64,000 nucleotides of DNA from Adenophora triphylla var. japonica (Eukaryota > Streptophyta > Magnoliopsida > Asterales > Campanulaceae): positions 770,851 to 834,850 of the forward strand of contig JAFEMH010000339.1 in NCBI GenBank assembly GCA_022495995.1. The letters run 5' to 3'. The stretch's first letter is position 1. Each line of letters opens with the position of its first letter. The notes beneath the pieces are model-generated. The model saw only the letters and a list, made by a program, of their open reading frames with translations, had not been told where the DNA came from and ran no database searches. Made by a program: the position numbers and the translations under genes. Positions 1-12,329 of the stretch are shown here, in pieces.

Positions 1-1214
1 TGGGCAGCTTGCACAACAAGGAATTGGGCCAAATGGGACTTTCTCGGCCGAGGTGCGGCGCACGCTGGTGCCAGCCTGGGCGCACGCACAGAAGTATCTG
101 ATTGAGTACAGGCGTACGCCCATGTCGATGGGCGCGCGCCCGTACGTACGGACAGATGCGGCCCGGTTTCCTTATTTTGGACGGATTCTAAAGATTTTCC
201 ACGGATTTGCACAGAATCAACCACGGATTTCGGGGGATTTCCTACTTGGACTAGGATTTTGACCCTAATTTGTTTCCAAAAAGGATTTCCACCTCCCTCC
301 TCCTATATAAACAACCCTAGACTAGTTTTTTTTTATGATCTTTGAATCTTTTGATTATTATTATTCTCTCTTTATATTTTCTTTCTCCAAAATATATTAC
401 AATTCCTTTGTACAAGATTGAAGGTTTTAATTCAAGGTTTGAGGTATTTATTTTAATGGCCCTTCGAGGCTAAATTCCTTAGTTTGCGGATTGGTAGTAA
501 CACATATTTGATCTTTATGCTAAAGCTTTAATTCTTCCTATCTCTCTTTTGTTCTTGTTCTTCTCAACGGTTTTAATTATTGTTCTTGAGATCAATTGTA
601 TTGACCTACCGGAATATACTTTTGACCTCTTGAATTTATTTGGATACAAACCATTGCACTTGCGTGGATGAATTGTAATTTGACCATTGTTGAGAAGAAT
701 AGATTCAATTGAGGACCTACCGGAAATCAAACGAATCTAGGTTCCATTGTTCTTAAGTTTTTTTATTGAAATTCTTGAATGTTTATATTGACCTACCGGA
801 ATATATAAACAAGATAGAATTAGGAGGGTTTTAATGTTCTTATTGACTTACCGGAATATATGAACATTTTAACCCTAGGTTTTTGTGAACTAACCCAAGA
901 ATGAGATTGAATTATTTTTACATGAAATAAATAGCATAAAGTGATAATATGTTGTGAATCCAATCCGTGGACTATTTCGTAATCCTTGAATTATTTCCTT
1001 GTTTTGTCATTTTATTTGCTTAATTAGTTTTTGTTAATTAGTTTTAATAATAAAATCAAAATCAAAAACCCCCTTTTGTTTCTTGTCACACTAATTAAAT
1101 CAATTTGTTCAACACACAAATCTCTGTGGATTCGACCCTTGCTTGTGCATACTACTACAACGGTAGCTAGTACACTTGCTAGGTATTTTATTACAAGTGG
1201 ATTTTTATCCATCA
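1..1214 (+). repeat. 5' LTR (left-truncated by window) of element G
   Basis: This is the right-hand part of the 5' long terminal repeat of a Gypsy-type retrotransposon. It matches 6189-7410 almost base for base and ends in ATCCATCA, the same terminus as the 3' LTR. A TATATAA box lies at 304-310. The motif GACCTACCGGAATATA occurs four times with small changes between about 600 and 860. The first 180 bases hold GC-rich repeats around GGCGCACGCC. Several differences from the 3' LTR copy are at CAG or CTG sites. Confidence 0.9.
304..310 (+). promoter_or_regulatory. LTR TATA box of element G
   Basis: TATATAA follows a CT-rich stretch (CCTCCCTCCTCC) and is repeated at 6500-6506 in the 3' LTR. It is the likely core promoter for the genomic RNA of element G. 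Confidence 0.6.
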
Positions 1215-1220
1215 AGTTTT

Positions 1221-1239
1221 TGGCGCCGTTGCCGGGGAT
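1221..1239 (+). other. Primer binding site, tRNA-Asp type
   Basis: TGGCGCCGTTGCCGGGGAT lies six bases after the LTR end. It is complementary to the 3' end of plant tRNA-Asp including CCA, the primer typical of Athila and other Athila/Tat-clade Gypsy elements. It fixes the element orientation as plus and the LTR end at 1214. Confidence 0.85.
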
Positions 1240-1274
1240 TTGTTGTGATTTGAACAAATTTGTTTAATCGGTGT

Positions 1275-2806
1275 ATGCTTGGTCGGCGTTCTTTGAATCC
1301 TACATTGGAGCCATTGAACAACGACATTGATAGGTTAGGTCGGCGTTTGAAAGAGCTTGAATTAAAAGAGGGCAATCCCCTCGAAAGTGACCTAAATCCT
1401 TCTACCACCGGGGTAGAAGAGGAAGAAGCCGCGATGGCAATCCCACCGGCTCAAACCATGCAAGACTTTTGTCGTCCTAGAGTCGATGCCTCCATATCTT
1501 GTATTGTGTTATCGGAGGAGGCAAAGAACTTTGAAGTCAAGGGTCAATATTTTAACATGTTGCCCATATATCAAGGCCTACCGTAGAAGACCCTTTGACT
1601 TTCTTGCGTGAGTATATGATGATAGTATCTCACTTTCCGGGTAAAATAGGTGTAACCGATGAGCAAATTAGATTAAAGTGCTTCCCCTACACTTTGAAAG
1701 GGGCGGCCAAGACTTGGTTTATGATGTTATCACCTAGAAGTATAAGCACGTGGGATCAATTGCATGATGTGTTTTTACAAAAATATTATCCCTATCCCAC
1801 GTTAGCTAATATGAGGCAAAAGATCATTGGATTTGCCCAAGAAATAGGTGAGCCGTTTCATGAGGCTTGGGACCGATTTAAAATGATGTTAGTGCAATGT
1901 CCCCATCACAATTTCCCTTTGCCCTTGCTTAATCAAACTTTTTATGACGGCTTGAATCATGTTAATCAAGCCATGGTTGATAATGCGGCGGGGGGCACTC
2001 TAGGAGCCAAAACTCCCCAAGAGACTCATGATTTATTTGAGATGTTGGGTGCTAATTCCCAACAAAAGAGTACAAGGGGAAAGGCTAGGGGAGTACATGA
2101 GCTAGAGGGTAATGATAATTTGGCTAAACAAGTATCTCAATTAATTGCCATGTTTAATAAAGGCACCTCTCTTGGTGCTAATGTTGTGCAAGATGCTTGT
2201 TCTATTTGTGGTCTCCTCACTCATGCTACTAACTTTTGTTCTAGTGGTGCACAGTTTATTTCTAATGATGAGCAGGTACATGCACTCAATGGATTCAACC
2301 CAAGGCCTCCACAAAATAATCCATATAGCAACACTTACAATCCGGGGTGGAGGAATCACCCTATTTTTTCATGGGGAGGAAACCAAGGTAATCAAAACAA
2401 ACCCCTACATACTCTACCACCCCAAGGGCAATGTGAGACTAGAAAAGAGCCTTGGGAAGAGGCATTGGAAAGAATGAGGTTGGAGCAACAACAAGAATCA
2501 AGGCAACAAAGTGCCGCCATCAAAAAGCTTGAAACTCAAATAGGGCAACTTGCGGAAGCCCTTCAAGGTCACAAGCCCGGAACGTTTCCGAGCCAAGGAC
2601 ATCAAGCAATGGCCATATCCACACTACGGAATGGAAAAGTGGTGAGTCAAGAGGTTTGTTCTCCTTCTTCTTCTTCTCCTCCTCCTCCTCCTCCTATTTC
2701 TAATGAAGATGCGGAAAAGAGTACATGTGAATTGGGGGAAAAATCAAAAGACACTTATATACCCCCAAGCCATATGTACCACCGGTGCCCTTTCCCGGTC
2801 GATTGA
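1275..2806 (+). pseudogene. gag: Athila-like Gypsy gag (frameshifted)
   Basis: This encodes the capsid protein of element G. The first ATG after the PBS is at 1275. The first part runs to a stop at 1586; the reading continues in another frame from 1595, so one frameshift near 1575-1595 splits the gene. The second part carries the gag core with the motif LKGAAKTWF and the QKYYP segment typical of Athila-like and related plant gag proteins. The C-terminal half is rich in Gln and Pro, with a short coiled-coil-like stretch and a proline run near residue 370. A degenerate Cys cluster (CSICGLLTHATNFC) is present, but a perfect CCHC knuckle is not obvious. The family assignment is firm; whether the frameshift is biological is not. 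Confidence 0.8.
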
Positions 2807-4005
2807 TGAGACATAAGTTAGAGCATCAAATGAAAGAATTGATGGAGATGTTCTCCAAAGTTAGCATAAATCTCCCACTGCTTAATGTGATTAAAAATAT
2901 TCCGTCCTATGCAAAAAATTTCAAAGAATTAAACTCCAAAAAGCATAGGTATGGAAAGGATGAGATGTTGATCATGGGAGAGAGTGCTAGTGCCATAGTT
3001 CGACAAGACCTCCTACCTAAACTAAAGGACCCCGGAAGTTTCACAATTTCTATTACTATTGGGGATTCTAGTGAGGTGAAGGCGATGTTAGACCTTGGTG
3101 CTAGCATCAATTTATTACCATACTCCACATACTTGCAATTGGGCTTGTCCGAGTTGAAGCCCACCACAATGGCCCTCTATTTAGCGGATCGTTCTATTAG
3201 GAGACCAATGGGCATTGTGGAGGATGTATTGGTTCAAGTGGGGACCTTGATAGTTCCCGTTGACTTTGTGGTTATGGATATGGTTAGTGGAGGAAGTACG
3301 AATAGAGACCCTATCATTTTGCTAGGACGTCCCTTCATGGCCACAACTAACACAATAATAAATGTGGGGAATGGAAAGTTGTCCATGATGGTAGCGGATG
3401 AGAAGATAGAAATTTCGGTTAATGATGTGATGAAACACCCCATGGATGATGATGGGGAAGGTTGTGAGTCCTTAGATGACATAGACGAGGACAAGTGTGC
3501 TAAAGTAGATAAGAGTGACGGTGAGAATTCTAGGGATAAAGCGGACGTTCATGATATGGCTAGTAACAACAAGGCCGACAAACACTCTTTGAGTGACGGA
3601 CCGTATCACCCCATAGACCGACCTCGTAAGAAGTCGGTGTCAAAACTAAAATCATTTTTTCCTCTAAAAGCTGAAAGTAATAATTCATGTGCTCAAATTG
3701 AAGAATGCTATTGTCTTGATTTATCTGATTCTTTTATGGCTAACATTGATGATCAAGATAGCTCCTCTCATAATTATGTTGAGAAAGATGAGGTGCTTGA
3801 TATCCGTGGGATCAAGGCACCAAATGAGTTTGGGGGAGAGGCCCCCATGAAGAAAAAGAAAAAGAAGGCCAAGAAGAAGGCCACTAAAATTCCTTGGGCT
3901 CTACCCGAGCTAATAAAGAATGGTACATACATATGGAAAGCGGTGGGCGTTTGTGCCCGCGAATATGCAAGGTGGGCCAAGGGAAGGAAGGCTAAGGCCA
4001 AATAG
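2785..4005 (+). CDS. Retroviral-type aspartic protease with long C-terminal tail, element G
   Basis: This 406-residue open frame overlaps the end of gag in another frame. Its N-terminal part contains PSYAKNFKELNSKK and LPKLKDPGSFTI, which precede the protease in Athila-like polyproteins. The catalytic triad appears as DLGAS followed by INLLP (about residues 102-112), and the flap-side motif ILLGRPFMATT is near residue 180. After the protease comes an acidic region rich in Asp and Ser, then a run of lysines near residue 355 and a basic end. No reverse transcriptase, RNase H or integrase follows before the 3' LTR. The element can therefore supply at most Gag and protease and would depend on another element to move. 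The long tail matches nothing I recognise. Confidence 0.75.
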   Translation: MPFPGRLMRHKLEHQMKELMEMFSKVSINLPLLNVIKNIPSYAKNFKELNSKKHRYGKDEMLIMGESASAIVRQDLLPKLKDPGSFTISITIGDSSEVKAMLDLGASINLLPYSTYLQLGLSELKPTTMALYLADRSIRRPMGIVEDVLVQVGTLIVPVDFVVMDMVSGGSTNRDPIILLGRPFMATTNTIINVGNGKLSMMVADEKIEISVNDVMKHPMDDDGEGCESLDDIDEDKCAKVDKSDGENSRDKADVHDMASNNKADKHSLSDGPYHPIDRPRKKSVSKLKSFFPLKAESNNSCAQIEECYCLDLSDSFMANIDDQDSSSHNYVEKDEVLDIRGIKAPNEFGGEAPMKKKKKKAKKKATKIPWALPELIKNGTYIWKAVGVCAREYARWAKGRKAKAK

Positions 4006-5663
4006 ATGTAATTGGGAACAACGGTCGGGCTAACGACCTTAACCAAATGCGCTAATTGGGAGGCAACCCAAGTAGGTATGTTTTATTGCTTTATTTATTT
4101 GCTTTGTTGTGTCATATCGTCCTTTGAACCCGAGGCATGTTTTTGTTCTCTTTGCTATGAGGACATATCATGTTTTGAGTTTGGGGGTAGATATCTCTCC
4201 GAGTTTGTGGATTTATAGGGGAGTGTATATAGTGTCACCCTCCAAAAAAATAGAAAAATTTAAAAATTTTGTTCTCATTATATGTTTGGAAGTTGGCCAA
4301 CGTCCGTGATGATTTGAGAGAGTTTTTGATTGAGTTTTGCTAGTTTGTGCCAATTTGAATATGTTAATTAGAATTGCATTAATACATGTAAAACACAATT
4401 GCACCACCATTCACTTCCATCATTTTTCTTGATCATTGTTATCAATTTAGGAGACCTTTATAGGATCACTTTGGCATTCTCGGGGTCCCTAGAACATGTT
4501 TGCATGACTGTCAATAACACATCAATTAGGCTATTCGGGAAGTGATATGTGGCTATTTCTTTGAACCCTATTTGTGAGCCTTTAACTTTCTCGTTACTTA
4601 TAAAAATTTCCGCTAGAACCCTTTTTGAGCTTGAAAAAGAATGGAATCTCTCACAAAGTGGGAGGTTATTTTAGACCACCATTCGCCTTCTTTTGTACCC
4701 TCATTATCTTACCCTTTTAACCTATACACTATTTTTCTCACCTTTTCAAGAAAGTGAAACTAGGGAATGAATTGGGAATTGGGAATTTTTGGGGAATGTT
4801 TTGAAAATCAAAGGATTGAGTGGAAATTGGTCATGAAAAGAAAGAAAAGGATTATGTTATGTATTGAAAAGAGGGGCTTAAGCAAAAGTATTGAATGCAC
4901 ATTCTCCGTGATATATTTGTGCAAAGTAAACAAAAAAAAAAGGAAAAAAGGAAAAAACAATGAAAAAAAAAGGAAAAAAAAATGAAAAAAAAAAAAAAAA
5001 AAGAAGTGCCTTGCCCTCTCTAATGTTGAAGTGGAAAGCGATCAAAAAGAAAGAAAGGTGATCGATCCCAAGTTTAAAAGTATGCAAAATTATAAGTTTG
5101 GGGGTTAAATCAATGGGTTGGCTTGGAGCGGAGTGATAATTTCAATGTGAGGATGTATGATGAAGACTTTCTAGTTTCACTTGCTTGACTTCGTATGTCC
5201 TTATCTTCATTTGTAACCGTGAACCTAGCCCGCGTTTATCGCGATACATTACAAACCATAAAGCCATATTTGATCCCTAAAGAGTAGCCGGGTTGACAGT
5301 TTTGTTTAAATATGCATATGAGTGTCCCTTGTGCAGAAATTTCATCTTAGTATCATTGATTTAGAGCATGTGGTTAGTGACCCTAAAAAATATTTTACTT
5401 TGGTGACAATGATCTCCCATATTTCATTCATCATTCAGGCCGAGGTGGAAAATTGTGGGTTAGATGCATTAAGGTGATTGTAATTGCATATTCTTATTGG
5501 CACTTGTTTAGCATATTATGTGAGAATCTGAGACTTGTTTGGCCGACAATCTTGTATATATTGAGAACATATCAAAAATATTTTTTGATTGATTGTTTTT
5601 ATTTGTTAGGGTAATTTTGTTTTTGTTTATTTCTTTTGTTTTACTCGAGGACGAGCAAAAGAT
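4006..5663 (+). other. 3' non-coding region of element G
   Basis: I see no gene here. The region holds A-rich low-complexity DNA at about 4930-5002 (runs of A broken by GG or TG). It also holds two internal copies of the polypurine-like motif found at the LTR border: GAGTTTGGGGGTAG at 4177-4190 and ATAAGTTTGGGGGT at 5092-5105. Large non-coding 3' regions are usual in Athila-related non-autonomous elements. Confidence 0.6.
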
Positions 5664-5678
5664 AAGTTTGGGGGTATT
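5662..5678 (+). other. Polypurine tract of element G
   Basis: ATAAGTTTGGGGGT and a short T-rich stretch sit directly before the 3' LTR start (TGATGGAT). By position this is the plus-strand primer site for reverse transcription. Confidence 0.75.
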
Positions 5679-7410
5679 TGATGGATGTGGTTTTACCCAT
5701 CCAAAAGATATATTTCCTAGCTTATTTGATGCTCGAAACCTTGAGAATTTAATGTATTTTCTAGTGTTTTGAAAGTACAGGGGTTGAAGTGCAACAATGT
5801 TGAAAACGGAGGATTGGAGCGTACTTTGGAAGCTTTTGGATCAAATTGCAATTTTGAAAAATTTGGGACTAAACGGAAATTACGAAGTTCAAAGGACCAA
5901 AGTGGAAATATTAGAAAATTCAGGGACTAAATTGGAAATATGGAATTTTTGGACGAATTTAATTTAGAAAAATTCGTGGGATTAAATGAAAAATAAAATC
6001 CTAAAGAGCGAAGTGCAAAAGAATTTTTTATAGTGGCTAAAGTGCGACTGCAAAATAGCGAGAAGAACCGAATATTAATTGATACCAAAATGTGGCCAAA
6101 CCAAATCAAAGGTTGCCGGCCAGGAGCTAGGATTCATGGGCCAATGCTAGGCCATGGCCGAGGAAGTGGCCGGCCAATGCTGCTGGTTTGGGCCAAGGCT
6201 TGCACAACAAGGGAATTGGGCCAAATGGGACTTTCTGGCCGAGGCAAAGCAGGCGCACGCCTGGTGCCAGTGGGCGCACGCCTGGAAGTATCCTGATTGA
6301 GTACAGGCGTACGCCTGGTGTCAGTGGGCGCGCGCCCGGTACGTACGGACAGATGCAGCCAGTTTCCTTATTTTGGAAGGATTCTAAAGATTTTCCACGG
6401 ATTTGCACAGAATCAACCACGGATTTCGGGGGATTTCCTACTTGAACTAGGATTTTGACCCTAATTTGTTTCCAAAAAGGATTTCCACCTCCCTCCTCCT
6501 ATATAAACAACCCTAGACTAGTTTTTTTTTATGATCTTTGAATCTTTTGATTATTATTATTCTCTCTTTATATTTTCTTTCTCCAAAATATATTACAATT
6601 CCTTTGTACAAGATTGAAGGTTTTAATTCAAGGTTTGAGGTATTTATTTTAATGGCCCTTCGAGGCTAAATTCCTTAGTTTGCGGATTGGTAGTAACACA
6701 TATTTGATCTTTATGCTAAAGCTTTAATTCTTCCTATCTCTCTTTTGTTCTTGTTCTTCTCAACGATTTTAATTATTGTTCTTGAGATCAATTGTATTGA
6801 CCTACCGGAATATACTTTTGACCTCTTGAATTTATTTGGATACAAACCATTGCACTTGCGTGGATGAATTGTAATTTGACCATTGTTGAGAAGAATCGAT
6901 TCAATTGAGGACCTACCGGAAATCAAACGAATCTAGGTTCCATTGTTCTTAAGTTTTTTTATTGAAATTCTTGAATGTTTATATTGACCTACCGGAATAT
7001 ATAAACAAGATAGAATTAGGATGGTTTTAATGTTCTTATTGACTTACCGGAATATATGAACATTTTAACCCTAGGTTTTTGTGAACTAACCCAAGAATGA
7101 GATTGAATTATTTTTACATGAAATAAATAGCATAAAGTGATAATATGTTGTGAATCCAATCCGTGGACTATTTCGTAATCCTTGAATTATTTCCTTGTTT
7201 TGTCATTTTATTTGCTTAATTAGTTTTTGTTAATTAGTTTTAATAATAAAATCAAAACCAAAAACCCCCTTTTGTTTCTTGTCACACTAATTAAATCAAT
7301 TTGTTCAACACACAAATCTCTGTGGATTCGACCCTTGCTTGTGCATACTACTACAACGGTAGCTAGTACACTTGCTAGGTATTTTATTACAAGTGGATTT
7401 TTATCCATCA
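5679..7410 (+). repeat. 3' LTR of element G (1732 bp)
   Basis: The LTR starts TGATGGAT and ends ATCCATCA, an 8-bp perfect terminal inverted repeat. It follows the polypurine tract and matches 1-1214 over its right-hand part. A TATA box lies at 6500-6506. Four copies of GACCTACCGGAATATA or close variants lie in the downstream half. The five bases after it are TTTAT; the matching target duplication would lie left of the window. Confidence 0.92.
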
Positions 7411-8401
7411 TTTATATTAGATTATCAAGATAATTATATAATGAGATTATGTTAATTTTCATGATGAATATGATTTAGAACATGATTTTATATGAGAATT
7501 GCTTATGAAAGTAATTGTATATTTTGATATACCATGATTGTGAATTGAATTATTTGATTAATGTGATTAATTTAGAATATGGATCTTGAATATTACTTAG
7601 TATATGGGCTGGACACCAAAAACTTCCCCACAGGCACTTCGATGGAAGTGTGGGATAACCTTGGATTACAATGCCACGTACTAGTAATTGATGAATTTCT
7701 AGATCTTGAACAAAGTGTTTGTTATAGGGATTATGTTCATATTAAATGAGATTTTACATGAGTCATTAAACCCTAATTGATTAGAAATTATGATGTAAAC
7801 ATCAAATGTGATTTGTTATGCATCATTCCATGTTCATAATTATGCTCATATAATTTTCATGAATCAACCTTGTCATGTTAATTGATAAACATGAAAATTG
7901 AACCTTCATTGAAATTTGAGTTTGTTTATGCCACCCATGTTTAAACACTTGTGAGTACACGGATAGTTTCATGTAGGCTACGCCACAGTGAGGTACATTG
8001 ATTCTATCTTTATATGATCAAGATGAGCAAACGGTGATTGCTATACGTTTAAAATGGTTGAACTCAATTAGGCTATCAAAATAGTTTTGGGCCTAAGGCA
8101 TAAGATGAGATTGAAACATGTGACATATGATGTCTATAATCTCATAAAGGAACTAAGAGTCATATGTTGATATGATTGATAAATGTTATCTACCTTTTTA
8201 GTTTAATTTTGAGCAGTCGTGCCATAGACGACTTGAAATTAAATTAAAGTTGGGTCTTAGCCTATTAAATTATATTATGCATGATTGTATATGAAGGTTA
8301 TATAATTTAGTGGGAGTATTTATGAAATACGTTAATTAAATCTTTTAATTGAAATTGGTACTTATATGTGTTCATATCTTGTTGCATATCTTTGTAGATC
8401 A
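7411..8401 (+). other. Leader / 5' region of Copia element F
   Basis: This AT-rich, non-coding stretch runs up to the gag start of element F. It is cut on the left by insertion of element G. I find no clear LTR end or primer binding site in it. A block at 7592-7682 is closely similar to a block in the 3'-ORF introns of elements A (15649-15739, other strand) and C (56607-56697), including GGATTACAATGCCACGTACT. Confidence 0.5.
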
Positions 8402-10330
8402 ATGGCTGTAAACACTAATCAAAATCTGTCACTGCGATCAGTCCTTGAGAAGGATAAGTTAGAAGAGAATGGCAACAACTATGTGGATTGGATCCGCAGT
8501 TTGGGAATTATTCTCAAACAGGAAAGAAAGTTGTACATTCTCGATGGACCCGTTCCACCCGAGCCTGCTGCTAATGCAACTAAAGCTTAAAAGGATCAAC
8601 ATAAGAAACATGTGGATGATTCTATTGATGTTGGTTTCTTGATGCTTGCTACCATGTGTAAGGCCCTTCAGAAGGATCTTGTACACATGGAAGCTTATGA
8701 TTTGGAAAATCATTTGAAGGAAATGTTCCAGATGCAAGCACGTCAGGAAAGGTTTGACACTATGAAGACTCTTCATTCATGCAAGATGATTGAAGGACAG
8801 CCTGTTGGGCCTCATGTGTTGAAAATGAAGGGTCACCTCGAACATCTTGAGAGGCTTGGATATCCTATCCGGTTGAATCGCTACGGATATGATATTGCAT
8901 TCACTCCCTGAAAGTTATAATCAGTTCGTTATGAATTATAACATGAATGGGATGAATAAATCTCTGTCTGAATTGCATGGGATGCTTAAGAATGCAGAGA
9001 ACAATATCGCCAAGAAAACCAAGCAAGTGTTGATGGTGAATAAAGGAAAGGGGTTCAAGAAACCCAATGTTAAAGCAAGAGTTGCTAAACCGGAGTCAAA
9101 GGTTGCCGTTGTTGAGAAGCCTCAACCCAAATCCCAAAAGAATGCGGTATGCTACCATTGCAAGGAAACTGGGCATTGGAGGCGTAACTGCAAAGCTTAT
9201 CAGGAAGGACTGAAGAAGAAGGGCAATGAGATTGCCATGACTTCAGGTATCTATGTGATAGATATTTTACTTTCTACTTCTAGTTCTTGGGTATTAGATA
9301 CCGGATGTGGATCTCACATTTGCCTAAATGTGCAGGGACTAAAGAATAGAAGGTTGCTCAAGGAAGGTGAAGTAGACCTGCGGGTTGGAAATGGAGCAAG
9401 AGTTGCTGCATTGGCCGTAGGGACTTACGAAGTCACTTTACCTAGCGGATTAATATTAGTTTTGAATAACTGCTATTATGTTCCGGATTTGAGCAGAAAC
9501 ATTATTTCAATTTCTTGTTTAGACAACGAGGGTTACAATTTTCTTATTGCGAATAAGAGATTTTCCATTTATTTGAATGATATGCTTTACTGTATTGCTC
9601 ATTCTTATAATGGCCTTTATGTCTTAGATGTTGAAAATAATGTTGAGAATGTCTATCATGTTAGTAAGAAATCTAAACCAAACAATGTGAACAACACATT
9701 TAAATGGCATTGCCGTCTTGGTCACATAAATGAGAAACGCGTCTCTAAACTCCATAAAGATGGATATTTAGACTCATATGATTATGAATCATATGATGTT
9801 TGCGAATCTTGTTTATTGGGCAAGATGACTAAAGCACCTTTTACTAAGAGTAGTGAAAGGGCTAGTGATTTATTGGCTCTCATACATACTGATGTATGTG
9901 GACCAATGAATAGCATTGCTAGGGGAGGATTTCGGTACTTCATAACGTTCACTGATGACTTATCCAGATATGGCTATGTCTATCTGATGAAGTACAAAAG
10001 TGAAGCATTTGAGATATTTAGAATATTTCAAAATGAAGTACAAAATCAACTTGGCAAAACTATTAAAACACTTCGATCCGATCGAGGTGGTGAATACTTA
10101 AGCCAAGAATTTGACGATCATCTTAAAAGTTGTGGAATTGTTTCAGAACTTACTCCACCCGGAACACCACAATGGAATGGTGTGTCCGAGAGGAGAAATC
10201 GAACTCTATTAGATATGGTTCGATCGATGATGAGTCAAGTTAACCTTCCTATTTCTTTTTGGGGACATGCACTGGAAACAGCTGCTTTCACGCTTAATAA
10301 GGTCCCTACTAAATCGGCTCCTAAGACCCC
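8402..10330 (+). pseudogene. Copia gag-pol, Angela/Tork-like, truncated in integrase
   Basis: The reading begins at an ATG at 8402. A TAA at 8588-8590 interrupts gag in frame, and a frameshift near 8885 moves it to the frame that stays open to the insertion point. In order it shows the gag core, a CCHC zinc knuckle (CYHCKETGHWRRNC), a protease with active site DTGCGSHIC, the GAG-pre-integrase segment (WHCRLGHINEKRV), and the integrase core. The integrase keeps its three acidic residues in HTDVCGPM, RSDRGGEY and QWNGVSERRNR. It ends at KTP, where the LTR of element A begins. Reverse transcriptase and RNase H are absent and are not found on the far side of A. The lineage is inferred from the knuckle and integrase wording. 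Confidence 0.85.
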
Positions 10331-11828
10331 TGTTGGTTCCAAAGGTGGCAACAAGGGTGAAAATACAGCTAGAGGGGGGGGTGAATAGCTGTAAAAAAAA
10401 TTTCGCCCTCTACTTAAAACTAAACCTCTACACTTACAAAACCTCTTGCAGTGTATAAGAAACTGCAAGTGATAGTGTAAAATGCACAGCGGAATATTTA
10501 GAGTTACAAAGTGGTTTTGATAGAGGAGGTTTGTAAAGCGGTTTTAATAAAGTAGTTGGTATGTGCAGTTTACAAACAAGTGAGGTTTAGACAATGTTAA
10601 CTCCAAACACTATTTCACAATAATGGATATCTAAATAAAGATCAAACAGAGACAAAGATAAATAATTAGTAAGCACAAGAAATATATTTGCAGAAAGTAA
10701 GAACACGCTATTTGGAGTGGTTCAATCGATAAACGATCTACGTCCACTACCAAGATGGTTAGTCTTGGATTTCTAAGAGAGATTTTATATTAAGTATTTG
10801 AGAGATTACAAAGTACAATAAAATCTTTACTTATGAAGAACAAATCCAAAACTATAACCAGTGTATCTCAAGTGTTTAATCTATGTGATTAGAACAAATG
10901 AGGTGTGTGTGTGAGAACAAGATCAAGGCTCTTTTAAATACGTGAGATGTAGAGCACAATGATTCTTGAATGTGTTAAGGCTTGATTTACGGGTGGGAAT
11001 ATTTCTTGAAGTATGAAGATGAAGATTCAAAGGACTAAGAATTTACGGCGTAACTTCAACTTCTCATGAACACAGCAATTTCTCTAATTTTTCAAGCAAT
11101 CTTCAAATGGTGAAGATTAGGGGTATTTATACCCAAGCATCCAAAATGTAGCCGTTGGACACGGTGATGAAGGACGGTACTTGATGCTTTCTTATTGGTC
11201 CACAAAGAACCACTTTTGTCCTTAGGTACGGTAGTTGCGAGATAAAGCCGATAATGCTCCATTGCAAGCAATGAGGTTTGGACACTGTCACCTTTTCAAG
11301 ATCCTTGCGGATCTTCTCCGACTTTGAATCACGTGACAAGATAAGGTGGTTGACATTTGGTATTGCTTGATGTGGATTATAATGACAAAAGGTGGTTCAC
11401 TTCAAGTCTCAATCATTGGGGCGGTTCTGGAGTATAGGCGGTTTGACAAGTGCGGTTGGTAACTCCAGTGAGGTTGCAAAGTGCGGTTGATGATGAGCTG
11501 CAAGGTGCGGTTCATCATAGGGCGGTTGCACTTGAGTAGTTCAAGGGTAGTTTCAAACAAAGGATTTTACCAGGCAAATGCAAAGGGCGGTTTTGCCAGG
11601 GCGGTTGAATGGGTGGTTTGAAACTTTGAACTGCAACTCTCAATTTCAATGAGTCTTGTGCCAGTCTTCAAGCCTAAATTTAACCTAATTTATAAAATGG
11701 ACTTAACTAAAAAATTGAAGTCTAAGCTTCATTACATAGGGTCCTAAAGTCCTTAAAATAGACAGGGGGTTATGGTATCAATCAAATCTAATACAAAAAT
11801 AGGAGGGTTAAAACATGCATACCCAACA
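10331..11828 (-). repeat. 3' LTR of element A
   Basis: On the minus strand it starts TGTTGGGTATGC and ends GGAACCAACA. It is the same length as the 5' LTR at 22887-24384 and nearly identical to it. A TATAAATA box lies at 11124-11131 (minus). The repeat is rich in AACCGC, seen on the plus strand as GCGGTT. Confidence 0.92.
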
Positions 11829-11842
11829 ATCTCCCCCTATTT
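11829..11842 (-). other. Polypurine tract of element A
   Basis: On the minus strand AAATAGGGGGAGAT directly precedes the 3' LTR start TGTTGGG. The same tract is found at the same place in elements B (32962-32975) and C (60273-60286). Confidence 0.85.
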
Positions 11843-12329
11843 GATTGATGCCATTACCTACTATAACTAAAGCAAACATTGTACTTGGTAAAAACATGTC
11901 CATAAGAATTAACATGGTAAATCATGTCCCAAGTCAATGCACACACTTAGCTTAAGCTATAGATTTCTATACTTTCTAAGAGATAAAAACTTACAATATG
12001 GAAAGTAGAGAAATGCATTCAGTGCACTTAAGAAATATGAGTTTAAGTTCAAAGTGCGGTTTAAACTGAATGTTTAAACTTCAATTCAAAAAAATATGAT
12101 TTTAAGTTGAAAAATATTTGAATGAGGTTTAAAACCATAAGAGGTTTCATTGTTCTACAAACAAGCAGTTTGATATGAACAAGGTTTTTGGAACCATGAT
12201 GCAATTTCCATTAATTCCTCAAGTGGTTACAAAACAGGAATGAAAGAAAATTACAGGGTTACAAACAAAAACAAGAGTAAGTTGGACAAAAGGAAATACA
12301 ATGAGAGTGCGGTCCAACAATAAAAGAGT
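11843..12329 (-). other. 3' untranslated region of element A
   Basis: Non-coding sequence between the 3' ORF and the polypurine tract. It is similar to 59768-60272 in element C. No gene is seen. Confidence 0.6.

Noticed and set aside
1024..1267. Open frames of 63-78 codons on both strands near the LTR end of G
   Set aside because: They occur in LTR sequence, are repeated at 7220-7433, overlap on both strands and have no similarity to a known family.
3774..4046. Phe-rich frame on the minus strand that looks membrane-like
   Set aside because: It is the complement of the lysine-rich tail of the protease frame in element G.
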